Shown here one piece after another: positions 52,999 to 64,000 of a stretch of 64,000 nt of DNA. Source of the stretch: Simmondsia chinensis (Eukaryota; Streptophyta; Magnoliopsida; Caryophyllales; Simmondsiaceae); the NCBI GenBank assembly GCA_018398585.1, contig JAGTTD010000006.1, forward strand, positions 5,158,501 to 5,222,500. The letters are read 5' to 3'. Within the stretch, counting starts at the first letter, position 1; every line of letters starts with the position of its first letter. Position numbers and translations under genes: made by a program. Under the pieces are notes generated by a model. The model was given only the letters and a program-made list of their open reading frames with translations, had not been told where the DNA came from and did no database searches.

Positions 52999-53444
52999 GT
53001 TATTTCTTTTATTATAAATTATGATATATATTGTAGAAGTAAACTGATTATATAACTAATTTTCATTTTTCCATTACCGAACAACTTCTTTTATTTTTTG
53101 GAGTCTTGACCGGCCTTACTCTAACAATATAGGATTCCAACAATCAGTGAGAATAGGCTCGTATCATAAATGTGGGATTTTTTTTTTTTTTATATTAAAG
53201 TATAAGGAACAAATGCTACATGAGTACATAAAAGAATGTACATAAAAAAAAGGTGGGAGTTCTTATTGTCGGGACAATAAGTGTTTTTTTTTACTAGAGT
53301 AATAATGTAGGGAATTCTAGTCAAAATTTTTATAAGGTTTCTTTGACAGTATTATAGCAATAACATTAACTAAATGAGAATAAGAAAACTAAAACTCTAT
53401 TTCTTTAGAAAGAAAATTAGATTCTGGGTTTTTTTAATTTAAAA
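52999..53444. other. AT-rich spacer, nothing recognised
   Basis: T-rich, short A/T runs; no domain or repeat ends. Confidence 0.35.
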
Positions 53445-53678
53445 GAAAGCAGCATACCTAGTGCCCCAAAGGCTCCCGCCTAAGCAAGGTCTGAGGGTAG
53501 ACGTACGCAGTCTTTCCCCTCAGGGTATTACCCCTAAAGAGAGGTTGTTTCCGAGTGTCCCCAACCTGAGGGTGAGAACTTCTCGTGAGATCACCCATCG
53601 TGGTACTGCTCTCACTCTAGCATGCTTAACTTCGAAGTTTTAATGGGATTCAGTGACGCGTTGATACCCTCTTTGGTA
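53445..53678 (-). mobile_element. 5S-rRNA-derived SINE, full length
   Basis: On the minus strand: start ACCAAAGAGGGTATCAACGC (same 5' end as the 17208 copy), 5S head AATCCCATTAAAACTTCGAA and GGGTGATCTCACGAGAAGTT, RTE-like part ACTGCGTACGTCTACC and CAGACCTTGCTTAGGCGGG, tail GGTATGCTGC. Flanks ttttttaatttaaaa and ttttttatttaaaa are a near-perfect duplication. Confidence 0.9.
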
Positions 53679-53692
53679 TTTTTTATTTAAAA

Positions 53693-54366
53693 CCACCAAA
53701 ATTTTAGGTACTTTTTTAAAAAAGTAGTTAAATTTTCTAATTTTTCAATATCACATTTAAACTATATAAACTTTTTCAATGTCACGCCTTAATATGACAC
53801 CATTAACATCCATTAGTTTTTGCTTACGTGGCATTCCGAAAAAAAGAAAAAAATATTTTTTTAAGATTCTAAATATTTGAAAAACATTTTAAATAACTAA
53901 ATTTTTTTTAAATATTTAGAAATTATTTTATATAGTTAAAAAATAATTTTTTTAAAGTAGAAACTAACAACGTGTTTATAGCATTACATTAATATGTAAT
54001 ATTAAAAAAAAATTGTATAGTTTGTATATGATATTAAAAAGTTAAAATAATTTTTTAAAATTGCACCCAAAATTTAAAAAGCTTTTGGTAAAAGACTAAA
54101 TAGAGAAATTGGAGAAGTCAAAAAGTAAAGAATGAATAAAATGAGCACTGAAGGCAAGCTTGTTGAAGTGTGATTGGACATTCCCCATTTATGTGTCAGC
54201 TTACTTGTTGACTTCTTATTGGCTTTTAGCTTCCTCCAAGTGCACTCAATCAAAACTTTGCTTTTGCTCGCCACTTTATTGTGTTTCCCGATTAAGCAAG
54301 ATTGGTTGATATAACAGTCAATATTATATTTTAGAATATGAGATCCTTTTTTCTTTATGTTTGTAC
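53693..54366. other. AT-rich spacer, nothing recognised
   Basis: No credible gene; the 54074-54274 frame has no domain. The TGACACCATTAACATCC region may be part of a MITE but has no partner here. Confidence 0.35.
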
Positions 54367-54377
54367 AGCCTGGGAAG

Positions 54378-54593
54378 TCCCATTAGAACTCTGAAGTTAA
54401 TCGTGCTTGGGCGAAAGTAGTACCAGAATGGATGACCCCCTGAGAAGTCCTCACTCTCAGGTTAGGGAAACTCGAAAAAAACCTCTCTTCAGGGGTAATA
54501 TCCTGATGAGGGAAGGCTGCATACATTCATTCCCCCCAGACCCTACTTGGGCAGACGCCCTTGGAGCATTAGGTACTGCTTTTTGTTGCTTTT
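54378..54593 (+). mobile_element. 5S-rRNA-derived SINE, 5'-truncated head, perfect TSD
   Basis: The 11-bp duplication agcctgggaag lies at 54367-54377 and 54594-54604. The head starts TCCCATTAGAACTCTGAAGT (about nucleotide 33 of 5S), then CGTGCTTGGGCGAAAGTAGT, GGATGACCCCCTGAGAAGTC, then the RTE-like part GGAAGGCTGCATACATTC and CAGACCCTACTTGGGCAGA, tail GGTACTGCTTTTTGTTG. Confidence 0.93.
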
Positions 54594-54722
54594 AGCCTGG
54601 GAAGAGAGGGGATATTGGATTCGAATCCTTGTTTCGAGGTTGGCCAACTGATACCCCAACTATTAGGACAAATCACAAACCGACAAGTACGAGATCTTAG
54701 ATCAAAGCTTACTTTATCCGCT

Positions 54723-54737
54723 CACTACAAGAAAAAC
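54723..54737 (+). repeat. CACTA terminal inverted repeat (left)
   Basis: Canonical CACTACAAGAAAA terminus of plant CACTA elements. Confidence 0.9.
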
Positions 54738-54859
54738 AAGGATTAGAAACCAACCAAATTGTTGGAAAGGGGTCTCTAAATCGTTACAAATGAAAAATAG
54801 AAACGGTTTTAAGACGGTAAAATTTGGTTTGAAAATGGTCTAAAAAAGCTTCGCCGCTA

Positions 54860-55125
54860 ATTTTCAGAGACGAAATTAAGAAGGAATTGAAACCGTCTTA
54901 TTGAGACGGAATTTGAGACAGTGTCTCCGTCGCAAATGTGAGACGATATCTCCGTCTCTAATGCGTCTCAAATTTGAGACAACTTTGAGACGAAAATGGT
55001 GTCTCAATTTTGAGTTGACTTTGAGACAAAAATGGTGTCACAATTTTGAGACGAATTTCGAGACGGCTATGAGACGGAAATAATATATCAATTTTGAGAC
55101 GGCTTTAAAGACGAGACAATGGTAT
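54860..55125. repeat. CACTA subterminal repeat array
   Basis: About a dozen copies of TTTGAGACG(G/A)-like motifs, some inverted (CGTCTC), spaced 10-30 bp. In En/Spm such arrays bind the regulatory protein TNPA. The chance frame 54901-55083 is not a gene. Confidence 0.8.
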
Positions 55126-55418
55126 GAAATATGAGAAGAAAATTTGTCTCCAATTACATCACAAATGTAAATCCCTCAAACGCAACTTTTCCTTATTTAG
55201 CATAGATTAGTATAAATACAATAAATGATTCTATACTATAAAAATTTATGCAATCAATATATATATATATATATATTGTAGCAAAACATACTTGTTGAAT
55301 AAAAAACTACAAGAATAAAATAGGAACAAAAATAAAGTAAAATATCAAACCATGTGTTCAAAAAAAAGAACATCAAACGTCATTTTTCAACATTTACATC
55401 ACTAAAACATCTCAAAAT

Positions 55419-58317
55419 TCAAGTCTTCCATTGGTACCAGCTTAAAACAACAAAAACGCTTCTCTGTTGAGCAGGAGGATTTTGGGTTTGATATGATGGT
55501 TGAGGATGAAACACGCCCTGATATTGTAGAAATAGTTGCATAACAGTATTCATATTTTGATTTAAAGTAGCCATGTCCGTCTGTAATCTTCGTATTTCTG
55601 GATCTACTTCACGTGACTGGCTAAATTCAGCATCTTCATGAGATCGACCCCACTGAGATGCCCCCATATTTTGAGTTAAACCGTATACACGATTTCTTGA
55701 GGAGTTTCCTGCAGCCTTATTCCATACATCAAGGTCAAAATTTGGGGGCACATTCTGTCCATACTTTCGATGTACTTCCTCCTCATGTGTCCTACAAAAT
55801 AAAAATAATTTACTATCAAATATAAATTAGACATACAATTTATCAGAGAATACAAAGGATATATTTACATATAACCTTACCACTACTTTCTTCGATTTAT
55901 CATCTACAAATTCACCTGCTTTATCCCCTAAACGACGGGTGTGGCAATGTCGAAACACCTCTGTATGAGTTACTGGCCTACCCAATTTCTTCGCCTACAA
56001 AACAAAATCCAACAAATAATCTAATAATAAAGCATACATGAAAGAAGTATCATGAAAGAACATATTTAGACAAGAAGTTATGTAGGAAGAGAGTGACTTC
56101 AGTATTAGAGAACAACAAGCTACCACATATCAACTTGGAGTTGCAACAGATAATACAAATGCGATTGAAGTTAATGAACAATTGAAAAACTTTAAAAAAA
56201 AGACAAAAAAGAAAACAAAAATTTCCAACCTCTTTGACCCAAGTTAAAATTGTTAGTGACGTTTATTTTACTGCAACAGACCATTGAAGAAGAACAAGAT
56301 AACTTATACAAAATGGCAAATCTTTAAGGAACTTTTCCTTCTTTAAAACTCGATGAAATCAAGCATAAATGAGATATTCAAAGATGTACAAAATCAAAAA
56401 GTTTCCAACGCAGTTCAAATATCTTCATCACATGACAACTTACAATACATATTACACACTCACATCAACTTCTTCATATAATCTAACAAAATTCTCCATT
56501 TCTACTAATTATCCATGAAACGAACTTCAAATTAATGAAATTGGTCCCACAGATACCAATTTTAAGATTTTAAATTCATCTAGCCCTTTTGCAGGGCCAA
56601 GCCTACGCTCTCTATTGACTGAAACCAACACAGCTTTAATTTCAACAAGTCTCCAAATCACAATGTACAAATCTCATGAATAATTGGTAATAACCTCTTT
56701 TGATCATCAATCATCAACATTGGCAACATAAGCTTAACACTATCATCAACCATCAATATCTAACACATTAAATGAATCGTTTTAAGACATTATCAATAGA
56801 ATTCTCAATAAGACATCTAATATGCAATTCCATATATGATGCGTCCATTATACACACATGTAATTAAATTACTCACCAGTCTTTTTTCATGGGATGAGAA
56901 TGTAATAGAACCTGCTGTATGCTCAGTCATTCTTCCATCCTCTTCTGTACCTCTATTTTTTTGATTTGTGCTTGATTGTTTTTGCCATTGTCGAGCATAC
57001 CATTTGTCACAGAGTTTGTCTCATATTTCCTCACTAATCCAATCAAGGGGATGACCCCTCATGCCATGGTTTCCCTTTTTATTTGCTTCATTTCGAGCGA
57101 TGCGTAACATTTGTTTTAGACAATCCCCGATTTTCTTCTCAAATAAGCGTCTTACTCTTTCATCCCCCAATCTCATAGGCCATCGATAGGTAGCCTGTTA
57201 CCAACAAATATTCCATGTAAAAGAACTCAGATAGAATGACTTAACGATGTTATGTGTGGAAAACAGCCGACCGTTGATATGTGAAAAATAAAAACATTCA
57301 CCAAGAAACATAATAATCAAAAGAGATATAAAGAATATAAATGAAGTTACAAGTCATTACATTAAAAAATTTATTTAGTTTATGTTATTTTAAAGTAGAC
57401 TGCATAACTTAAACTCTTTCCATAATGCCTTTTTAACATGATCCAGGAACTTCTTGAATGACTTCCATGGGCCAGCAAAATTTTCTTTTAATATACTCAC
57501 TATAGTCTTGACGACATGACCATTCATGAAATTCCTAAATATAAAAAATTACAAATGCATTACTTTTTAATAATTGCATTGAAATGGAGAAAGCTATGAG
57601 AAATAAATTAATACTAACCCTACACCATCAATATCTATGTATGTGCGTTCACTTGGATTCTGACGTGGGTGAGGAGGAGAAGAAGGTGGAGATGGAGATG
57701 AAGGTGGAGGTGGACATGAAGGTCTTGCACGTTCTGTCTGAGGAATTAAAGACGGACTTGTCGCTCCAAATTGAGAGAGGCCTTGGTGCCCCATCCAAGA
57801 GGGTCCGAGTCCATGCTGAGAAGGGGTCATCCCAAAGTACCCCGTATATGGAGGTACAAGTCCAACTGAGGGTCGATACTGTGATGGACCTGTCTCCACA
57901 TACTGAGGGGGAGGTATACCAAAATACCCCATAAAAGGAGATGCAGGTCCAAGTGTAGGATGCAATGATGATAATGGACCAACACCTCCACTAGAGGCCC
58001 TCGCAAGATCCCCTATATGTGATGGGGCCAATGCGGGGGCAATCCCGATAGTAGGGATGGAACTGGATGGAGCTCCCCTGCACATTCTGTGGCTGCCAAG
58101 GACGATGATGGAGACACTCGTCTAAAAATTCATCACCGGTAAGGGGCATCTGGAAATTTGAATTACCATGTTCAGATCCCCCTCCAACAGATCTTGGAGG
58201 ATCCGAACGGCTCAATGCACCCCCCAACCAGAGCCACCTTGAGAACAAGTCATTGTTTCTGCAACATATATTAGCATAAAAATAAAAATAGTAATATAAC
58301 AGAAATGCTACATACAT
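55419..58317 (-). pseudogene. CACTA second gene (Ptta/TNPA-like), several exons
   Basis: Minus-strand pieces in order: a Pro/Gly/Ser-rich N-terminus (58317-57594) ending ERTYIDIDGVG; NGHVVKTIVSILKENFAGPW and SFKKFLDHVKKALWKEFK (57530-57400); RLFEKKIGDCLKQMLRIARN, KGNHGMRGHPLDWISEEI-stop-DKLCDKW, QKNRGTEEDGRMTEHTAGSI (57200-56880); KKLGRPVTHTEVFRHCHTRR (55990-55900); and VPPNFDLDVWNKAAGNSSRN followed by a coiled-coil-like VDPEIRRLQTDMATLNQNMN (55770-55480). The spacing implies introns. In En/Spm this partner protein binds subterminal repeats and works with TNP2/TNPD. Confidence 0.82.
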
Positions 58318-58439
58318 ATAAAATCAAATCATATAACGAATTAAATGAATTCACAATAATCCAGAGTAAATAAAAATAAAATGCATATTTAAAGTAAAAA
58401 TACACAAATAAAATCAAATTATGCAATGAGGAATGTTTT

Positions 58440-61400
58440 TCAAATACTATTCATCGTCGTCATTGTCGTCATCATTTTTTTATCGCCTTCTTCGTCGTTA
58501 TTATCATCACTGCTAGCGCTGTTATTGTTCTCTAAACTATTATCACTGCTACTGTCGTCCTCTTCACTGCCATCATCTTGGCTACGTCCTTCGTCATTTG
58601 AGTAATATGCATAAAACTGTACTTCTTCTTCTTTTTCTTCTTCTTCTTCATGTTCTTGTGTGTTTTTTGATGTCGCAATAGGAATCTGAGCATGGTCTAC
58701 TTCCTCACCTTCTCCTGGGACAACAAGGATTACAAGGTCATCAAGTTCAGTTGTGGGCATTATTGACCTGGGGGTTGAACTCTCTTGTTCGTGATAAAAC
58801 ATTTCATCTTCGATAACAGAAGCGGTAGAAGGGATGTCATACGTTGCCCTTGCTTTTGTTTTGCACACCACCCACCATTCACGTGCCTCGCGTTTTTTGG
58901 AAGGGGTATGGCATAAAGTAAACTTGTTGGGCTTGATGTGCCATTATAAACAGATCATTGCAGTTAAGCCTTGACCTATGTCGAATTTCAACAAGTCCAT
59001 GTCGAGGATATACTCTTGTTCCATGCAAGGTGTCATACCAATTGCATTTGAATAAGACGACTTAAGTGAAGCCGTAATATTTCAACTCTATTATATCAAT
59101 TAGCATACCATAGTAATCATTTCCACCATCGTTATTAAAACTCCCTTTCACACATACTCCACTGTTCATCGTCGACTTCGTTCGACCATACTCAACTGTG
59201 TGAAACTTAAACCCATTCACAAAATAACCGTTAAAGTACTTGGCACGTTTTGCAGATCCATGTGCAAGTTGGCATAATCTATCATCAATATTGCTATATC
59301 CTCCGAAAGCCTACATAATATATGAAGAAGGAAATATGTAACTCAATAATATCCATGTATGTAATTTGAAAATTAAAATTATTAGGTCCTTACATAGTTA
59401 TTAAACCATAAAGCGAATTCCATTTCCCTCCTTCTTGCAATTTCTTCTTCAATGATATCAGGGAGTTGACGTCTAACCATTTTGTCAAAAATGCAGAATA
59501 CATCAAAGATAAATTAGGCATGTAATTATCATAATAGATGAACCTCATAAATTGTAATGTTAAAGATAAATACTTACTTCACAATTGGGGTCATTTCTGC
59601 ACAATTTAGGAGCACATAGAGATGAGCCATGTGATGATCATCATCATTCAGCCATCTTCGATTATTAGCACGTCCAATGACTCTTCCAGGGAAATTAAAG
59701 ATAGATAATCGTCCATTTGAGCCAACTTCTCCGCCATCATCATTGCGTGGAACTCGATTATGTTGCGTGGGTATGTTGGACTCGAAATAACGAGAGGTGA
59801 ATGTGGCAACTTCTTCAATTAGATACGCCTCAACTATTGAACCTTGCACTCTTGCCTTGTTGCGTACTTTTCCTTTCAAAGTCTTGAGAAATCTCTCAAA
59901 TACGTACATCTATCTATATTGAATAGGGCCAGCAATTAGAGCCTCATATGCTAAATGAATTGGTAGATGCTCCATTGAATCAAAGAATGCCGGTGGAAAA
60001 AATTTCTCCAATTTACGTATAGTCTTCACAATATTTTGATGTAGCACAGTCAAGTCATCAACACGCAAGGCACTGGCACTTAGATCCGGAAAAAATGACT
60101 GAGTTCAGTTAACGCATCCCACACTGGATTAGGTAACAAGTATCTTAATGCAACAGGTAACAACCTCTGGATGAAAATATGACAATCGTGGCTCTTCATG
60201 CCCTTTACCGTGCCTTTCTGAACATTCACACATCTTGCAATATTAGATGCATAACCATCCGGGAATCTCAATGCCTTAGCCCATTCACATACATCACGTA
60301 TTTCACCTTTGTCCAGTACGTATGAGGCTCGGGGTTTGAATATTTTTCCATCTTCATGCACCAAATTCATATTTGGCCGTTCACAAATTTGCACCATCTC
60401 AATTCAAGCTTTGATAGTATCCTTTGTTTTGCCCACAACATCCACAACCGTGTTGAATATATTACAGAACACATTTCTTTCAATATGCATAAAATCAAGG
60501 TTATGACGAATCAAATTCGTATGCCAATATGGCAATTCCCAAAATATGCTCCTCTTTACCCAGTTGTGTTTTTTCCCTTTTCCTGGTATTTGATTAAGTC
60601 CTGCTCCAAAAGTCACATCAGGAATAGAACGTGCTATGGCGAACATTTGCTCACCTGATAACCATGTCAGTGGACAATCCCTTTCAATTCTGTCCTTGGT
60701 AAAAGCATGTCTTTGCCTTCTGTATGGATGGTTCATTGGCAAAAAGCAACGATGACAATCAAAGTAGCATGCTTTCCTGCTCATGCTCAATTGAAAGGCC
60801 TTTGTCTTATCCATACAATATGGACACCCAAGAGTTCCTCCTGTGCTCCACCCAGACAACGTTCCATATCCAAGAAAGTCGCTTATAGTCCACATAAGTG
60901 CAGCTCTCATTGTAAAATTTTGCTTTGTTGAAACATCATAAGTGACAACCCCAACTTCCCACAACATTTTCAACTCGTCAATAAGAGGTCTGAGAAAAAC
61001 ATCCATACCAAAACTTGGGTCCTTGTGCCCAGGCATTACCATATTCAAAAACATATAAGGTCGTTTCATGCACATCCATGGCGGTAGATTGTAAGGCACA
61101 ATTATCACCAGCCAACAAGAATAGGTACCTTGATCAAATGCATTAAATCCATCGGTATATAGGCCAAGTCGTACATTCCTCACTTCCGAAGCAAACTCTG
61201 GATGATGACGATCAAAATGTCTCCACGCTTTAGAATCTGAAGGATGAGACATGACATCGTGGGGAGATTGATGCTTAGCATGCCATCACATATGTTTTGT
61301 AGTGTCAGAAGACATGAAAAGTCTTTGCAATCTTGACATGATAGGAAGATAACGGAGCACCCTGTAAGGTACCAACTTTGGCCATTTTGCAGCAACATTT

Positions 61401-62179
61401 TTCGCTTTAAACCGAGGATGTCCACATACCAAACATTGCAAATATTCCAGATTTTCCTTGTAATAAATCATACAATTATTTATACAAGCATGAATCTTTT
61501 TATATCCTAAACCCAGACCTGCAACCATCTTCTTTGACTTGTAAAAGTTTGTCATCATTTGCTCCCTAGAGGGTAACATGTTTTTCATTATTGCACAAAC
61601 TCTATTGCAACACGCTTCACTCATATTAAACTCCGACTTGCAGTTCAACAGTTGAGACACAGCTGATAATCTAGTGTACGTAGCGCACCCATCCCACAAA
61701 GGTCTATCAGCATCAACAAGTAATGAATAAAACTTCGCAGCACTGGCATTTGGATTTCGTCCATCAATTGTTGTTGTTCATTATAACTACCCCAAGTTGA
61801 ATCATTCCCAACAAATCCAAATTGAGGTCCCAAAGCCTCAAGGACCATCTGATTATATGGGTTACGACTTTCTATAAGAGTATTACAGTTGTGACGATTC
61901 ACCATAATCTTCATAATTTGTTCTTATTTCACCATGTGAGGTTCACACAGTGTAATGATCCTTGAATCCCTTACTCAGTAGATGGTAATGAACAGTATCT
62001 CGATCATCAAATCTTTGATTTTTGCATTTTTTACATGGACACCTAATTTTTCCGTTGGATGACACAAATTGGCGATTAGAATATACGAAATTCAAGAACT
62101 CCTCAACCCCTCTAAAAAACTCAGGATTAATAAACCCATTGATCAACCGTCGAGACATCCATGACCGATCCATATTCAT
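58440..62179 (-). pseudogene. CACTA TNP2-like transposase
   Basis: Start MNMDRSWMSRRLINGFINPE (62179). The N-terminal transposase-associated zinc region is GKIRCPCKKCKNQRF. Then the TNP2 core: KFYSLL/CGMGA region, LLNCKSEFNMSEACCNRVCA, MVAGLGLGYKKIHACINNCM, VCGHPRFKAK, RLQRLFMSSDTTKHM, RNVRLGLYTDGFNAF, VPYNLPPWMCMKRPYMFLNM and LGCPYCMDKTKAFQLS. A DUF4218 block (KSHDCHIFIQRLLPVALRYL), a DUF4216 region near 59000-59300, and an acidic tail (EEEEEKEEEVQFY, SSSDNSLENNNSASSDDNND) follow. Some breaks may be introns, but stops inside conserved blocks (for example TKHM-stop-WHAK) make it a pseudogene. The protein would cut and join transposon ends. Confidence 0.9.
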
Positions 62180-63604
62180 TTATAGTAAATCTACATTTGA
62201 AACGAAAATGATAAGTCTAAATAATGCATAACTTTTTTTAATCATCACTTTCATGATGACAATTGGCATTGTCATTAGTTGCTATCAGGTGCCTCCCTAG
62301 GTGATAAACTGATATGAATAATAAGACGATCATCAAGCAAGACAATATAGTTCAAAACCATGGCGAAACAACTCCAATTGAGATAACAAAGTCATTTACA
62401 GAGGTGAACATCAAAATTTTAAAGCCAGGTTTTCACAATTCATCCGCAACGTCCAAAATACTCTCCCTAACTTTCACTTGACATTTTGTTACTCAAGAGC
62501 GAAAAGTTTTAACTATACCAATCTTTCGTATTCAAAATCCCTTAGTTCATTTTTCCATAATTTCTACAACTTATTATAAACACTCTAGCTTGTATCCGGA
62601 TTTTATCCTTTCTTCTTATCAAAATTCAAAACCTTATTGGTTGGAAAGCAACAACTACCTAGAAATGGCATACGACAAGTCATTAGTAAAATCTATACAT
62701 TCGAAATTTTGAAATTTTTTTTTTTAATCTAGAAGCTCCAAACTGTAAGATTAGGACAAAAAGACAAAAATATAACCTAAAATATACAAAAATAACAAAA
62801 AATACAAATTCTAATTAGTTCTATTTATTTTTAATCAACTAATTAGTTTTATTTAATATTGGGTTGTTTATAATAGAATAATTTTTGTTAAGTTATTAAC
62901 TAAGTCAAGATACCCAAGCTGTATATGTACTGGGGATTGCTTTAGGGTTTAGTACAATGTTATTCCACTTTTCTCCCAAGGGTTTTCTTAAACACATTCT
63001 CTATTTTTTCCTCTCTAGCCAAAACCCACAATATTCATGAAATGTATATATATATATATATATGTATGTATTTTTTATGTTTTACTCAATTGGTATCAAC
63101 GAATTCAACAACAACAATAAAAAGATATGTAAATATTTACTATAAAATCATATGAAAGAACACACCTAAAAAGCATTAAAATGAAAAGCATAACAATATT
63201 AATTAGAAAATATAAGTGAAAATTACAAGAATAGGAAAAATCGTTTACAATTTTTTGGACGACTGGAATGGAGAGAGACGGCCCACCACGGGGACGGAGA
63301 GACACGACCGGCAATGGGGTTGAAAAGTCGACCGTCAACGGCAAATTGTAAAGCAAAATCAACAATGGGGAAGGAAATCAAGAGAGACGTGGAGATTGCG
63401 CGCAAAATCAAAACTGTTGGGCAAAATCAACAAGGGAGGGAAATCAAGAGAGACGTGGAGGTGGAAGAACATGGAGATGAAAAATGAAAGTCGATGTGTA
63501 TTTGAAACCAATTTTTTAGGTTTCAAACCAAAGATGGGTTTGAAATCAGTTTTTATTTATTTTTTTCTTTTTATGGATTTTAAGATAGGACATTATACCT
63601 GGAT
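62180..63604. other. CACTA 5' region, no coding signal
   Basis: Upstream of the TNP2-like start on its strand. Contains a TA microsatellite (63043-63062) and an imperfect ~64-bp direct repeat (GGAAATCAAGAGAGACGTGG at about 63374 and 63438). TTTGAAACC/GGTTTCAAACC motifs at 63500-63550 may be the start of the right subterminal region, but no CACTA end is seen. Confidence 0.45.
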
Positions 63605-64000
63605 ATATTAAAGTTTTTGTTATTTATTATTTAAGTATTTTTGATATTTTAATTTATCTATATACAATGAGATATCTTGATTGTTAAATATTTTATCACT
63701 TAGATACCCTATAATTTAATATTTTTATCAATCAAATACCTTTTCGCCCAAATACAATAGATTCTGGGTAGAAAATTCTATAGTTGAATATGATTCTGAC
63801 AATATATAAGTATCTTTATTAAAATTTCAAAATTTTTTTACTTGAAACAATGCATGATTTCAATACATGTATATGTAGTTTAATTTTAAATTTGGTTGTC
63901 TTTTTTTCAAAATTCCTGAATTTTTCACCGAAACATTGACGTAGTTTTTATATTTTATACATTTAGTGAGGTCAAATACTTGAAAATCCATCAAATTTCA
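63605..64000. mobile_element. Foldback MITE, family E copy 2 (cut by window end)
   Basis: Aligns with 38155-38480: TTATTTAAGTATTTTTGATA, TTTTATCACTTAGATACC, TCAATCAAATACCTTTT and TGATTCTGACAATATAT all have counterparts there. It continues to the window edge. Confidence 0.55.

Larger units (their letters stand above)
54723..63600 (-). mobile_element. CACTA (En/Spm) transposon, coding, right end not found
   Basis: The terminus CACTACAAGAAAAAC (54723-54737) is preceded by gct, a possible 3-bp duplication. A subterminal GAGACG array follows, then the two typical genes in the expected orientation. The matching inverted terminus (reading GTTTTTCTTGTAGTG on the plus strand) is not visible up to 64000. 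Both genes carry stops and frame breaks, so it is not autonomous. Confidence 0.85.

Noticed and set aside
57584..57934. Plus-strand ORF overlapping the CACTA second gene
   Set aside because: It is the antisense shadow of the proline-rich N-terminus, which matches the expected order of the CACTA gene on the minus strand.
1..64000. CRISPR arrays, bacterial operons, riboswitches
   Set aside because: The sequence is eukaryotic (introns, LINEs, plant transposons). Repeated motifs are explained by transposon arrays and microsatellites.

Overview
This is a repeat-dominated stretch of a plant nuclear genome, probably a eudicot. Supporting signs are Tork-type and other Ty1-copia elements, L1 and RTE LINEs with plant-type ORF1 and RNase H domains, a CACTA/En-Spm element, many MITEs, and one intron-containing host gene with a plant-style TATA promoter. 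Asterid affinity is a guess from the style of the RTE/SINE tails. Apart from the one host gene I see no intact coding sequence: almost every recognisable protein belongs to a decayed mobile element.

Layout. 0-5.2 kb: a tiny LTR element (TRIM), an L1 ORF1 remnant and an RTE LINE fragment. 5.2-8.4 kb: a large inverted repeat of phosphatidate phosphatase (PAH/lipin) pseudogene fragments, flanked on both sides by TRIM-like LTR sequence, plus a hAT insertion. 8.56-13.53 kb: a complete but mutated Tork-type copia with both LTRs, primer-binding site and target-site duplication (TSD). 13.8-15.9 kb: a MITE carrying a 5S-rRNA-derived SINE, then gypsy debris. 16.4-21.6 kb: a deep nest (L1 tail, long-TIR MULE, inner MULE with a SINE, RTE LINE, hAT, MITE). 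22-26.7 kb: an internally deleted copia and a long L1 ORF2 remnant. 26.8-32.8 kb: a hAT MITE, an ORF1-only 'half-L1' element, and MITEs including a MULE hit by a truncated SINE.

34.6-36.7 kb: the one host gene, a two-exon dCTP pyrophosphatase (DCTPP1/MazG-like), with TE sequence just upstream, in its intron and just downstream. 39.9-53 kb: a roughly 2.2-2.9 kb segment present twice. Copy 1 received a 5 kb copia and copy 2 received a SINE, so each acts as the empty site for the other; a further broken copia lies between them. 53.4-54.6 kb: two more 5S-SINEs. 54.7 kb to beyond 62.2 kb: a large CACTA element with TNP2-like and Ptta/TNPA-like genes; its right terminus was not found.

The most interesting material is: (1) a SINE family whose head is 5S rRNA and whose 3' part matches the 3' end of an RTE LINE in the same window, with perfect TSDs; (2) the PAH inverted repeat, able in principle to fold into a long hairpin; (3) an ORF1-only L1 family comparable in design to mammalian HAL1; (4) a 3'-terminal stem-loop in that L1 group whose stem bases covary between copies. 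Boundaries and similarities were judged by eye; no database search was run.
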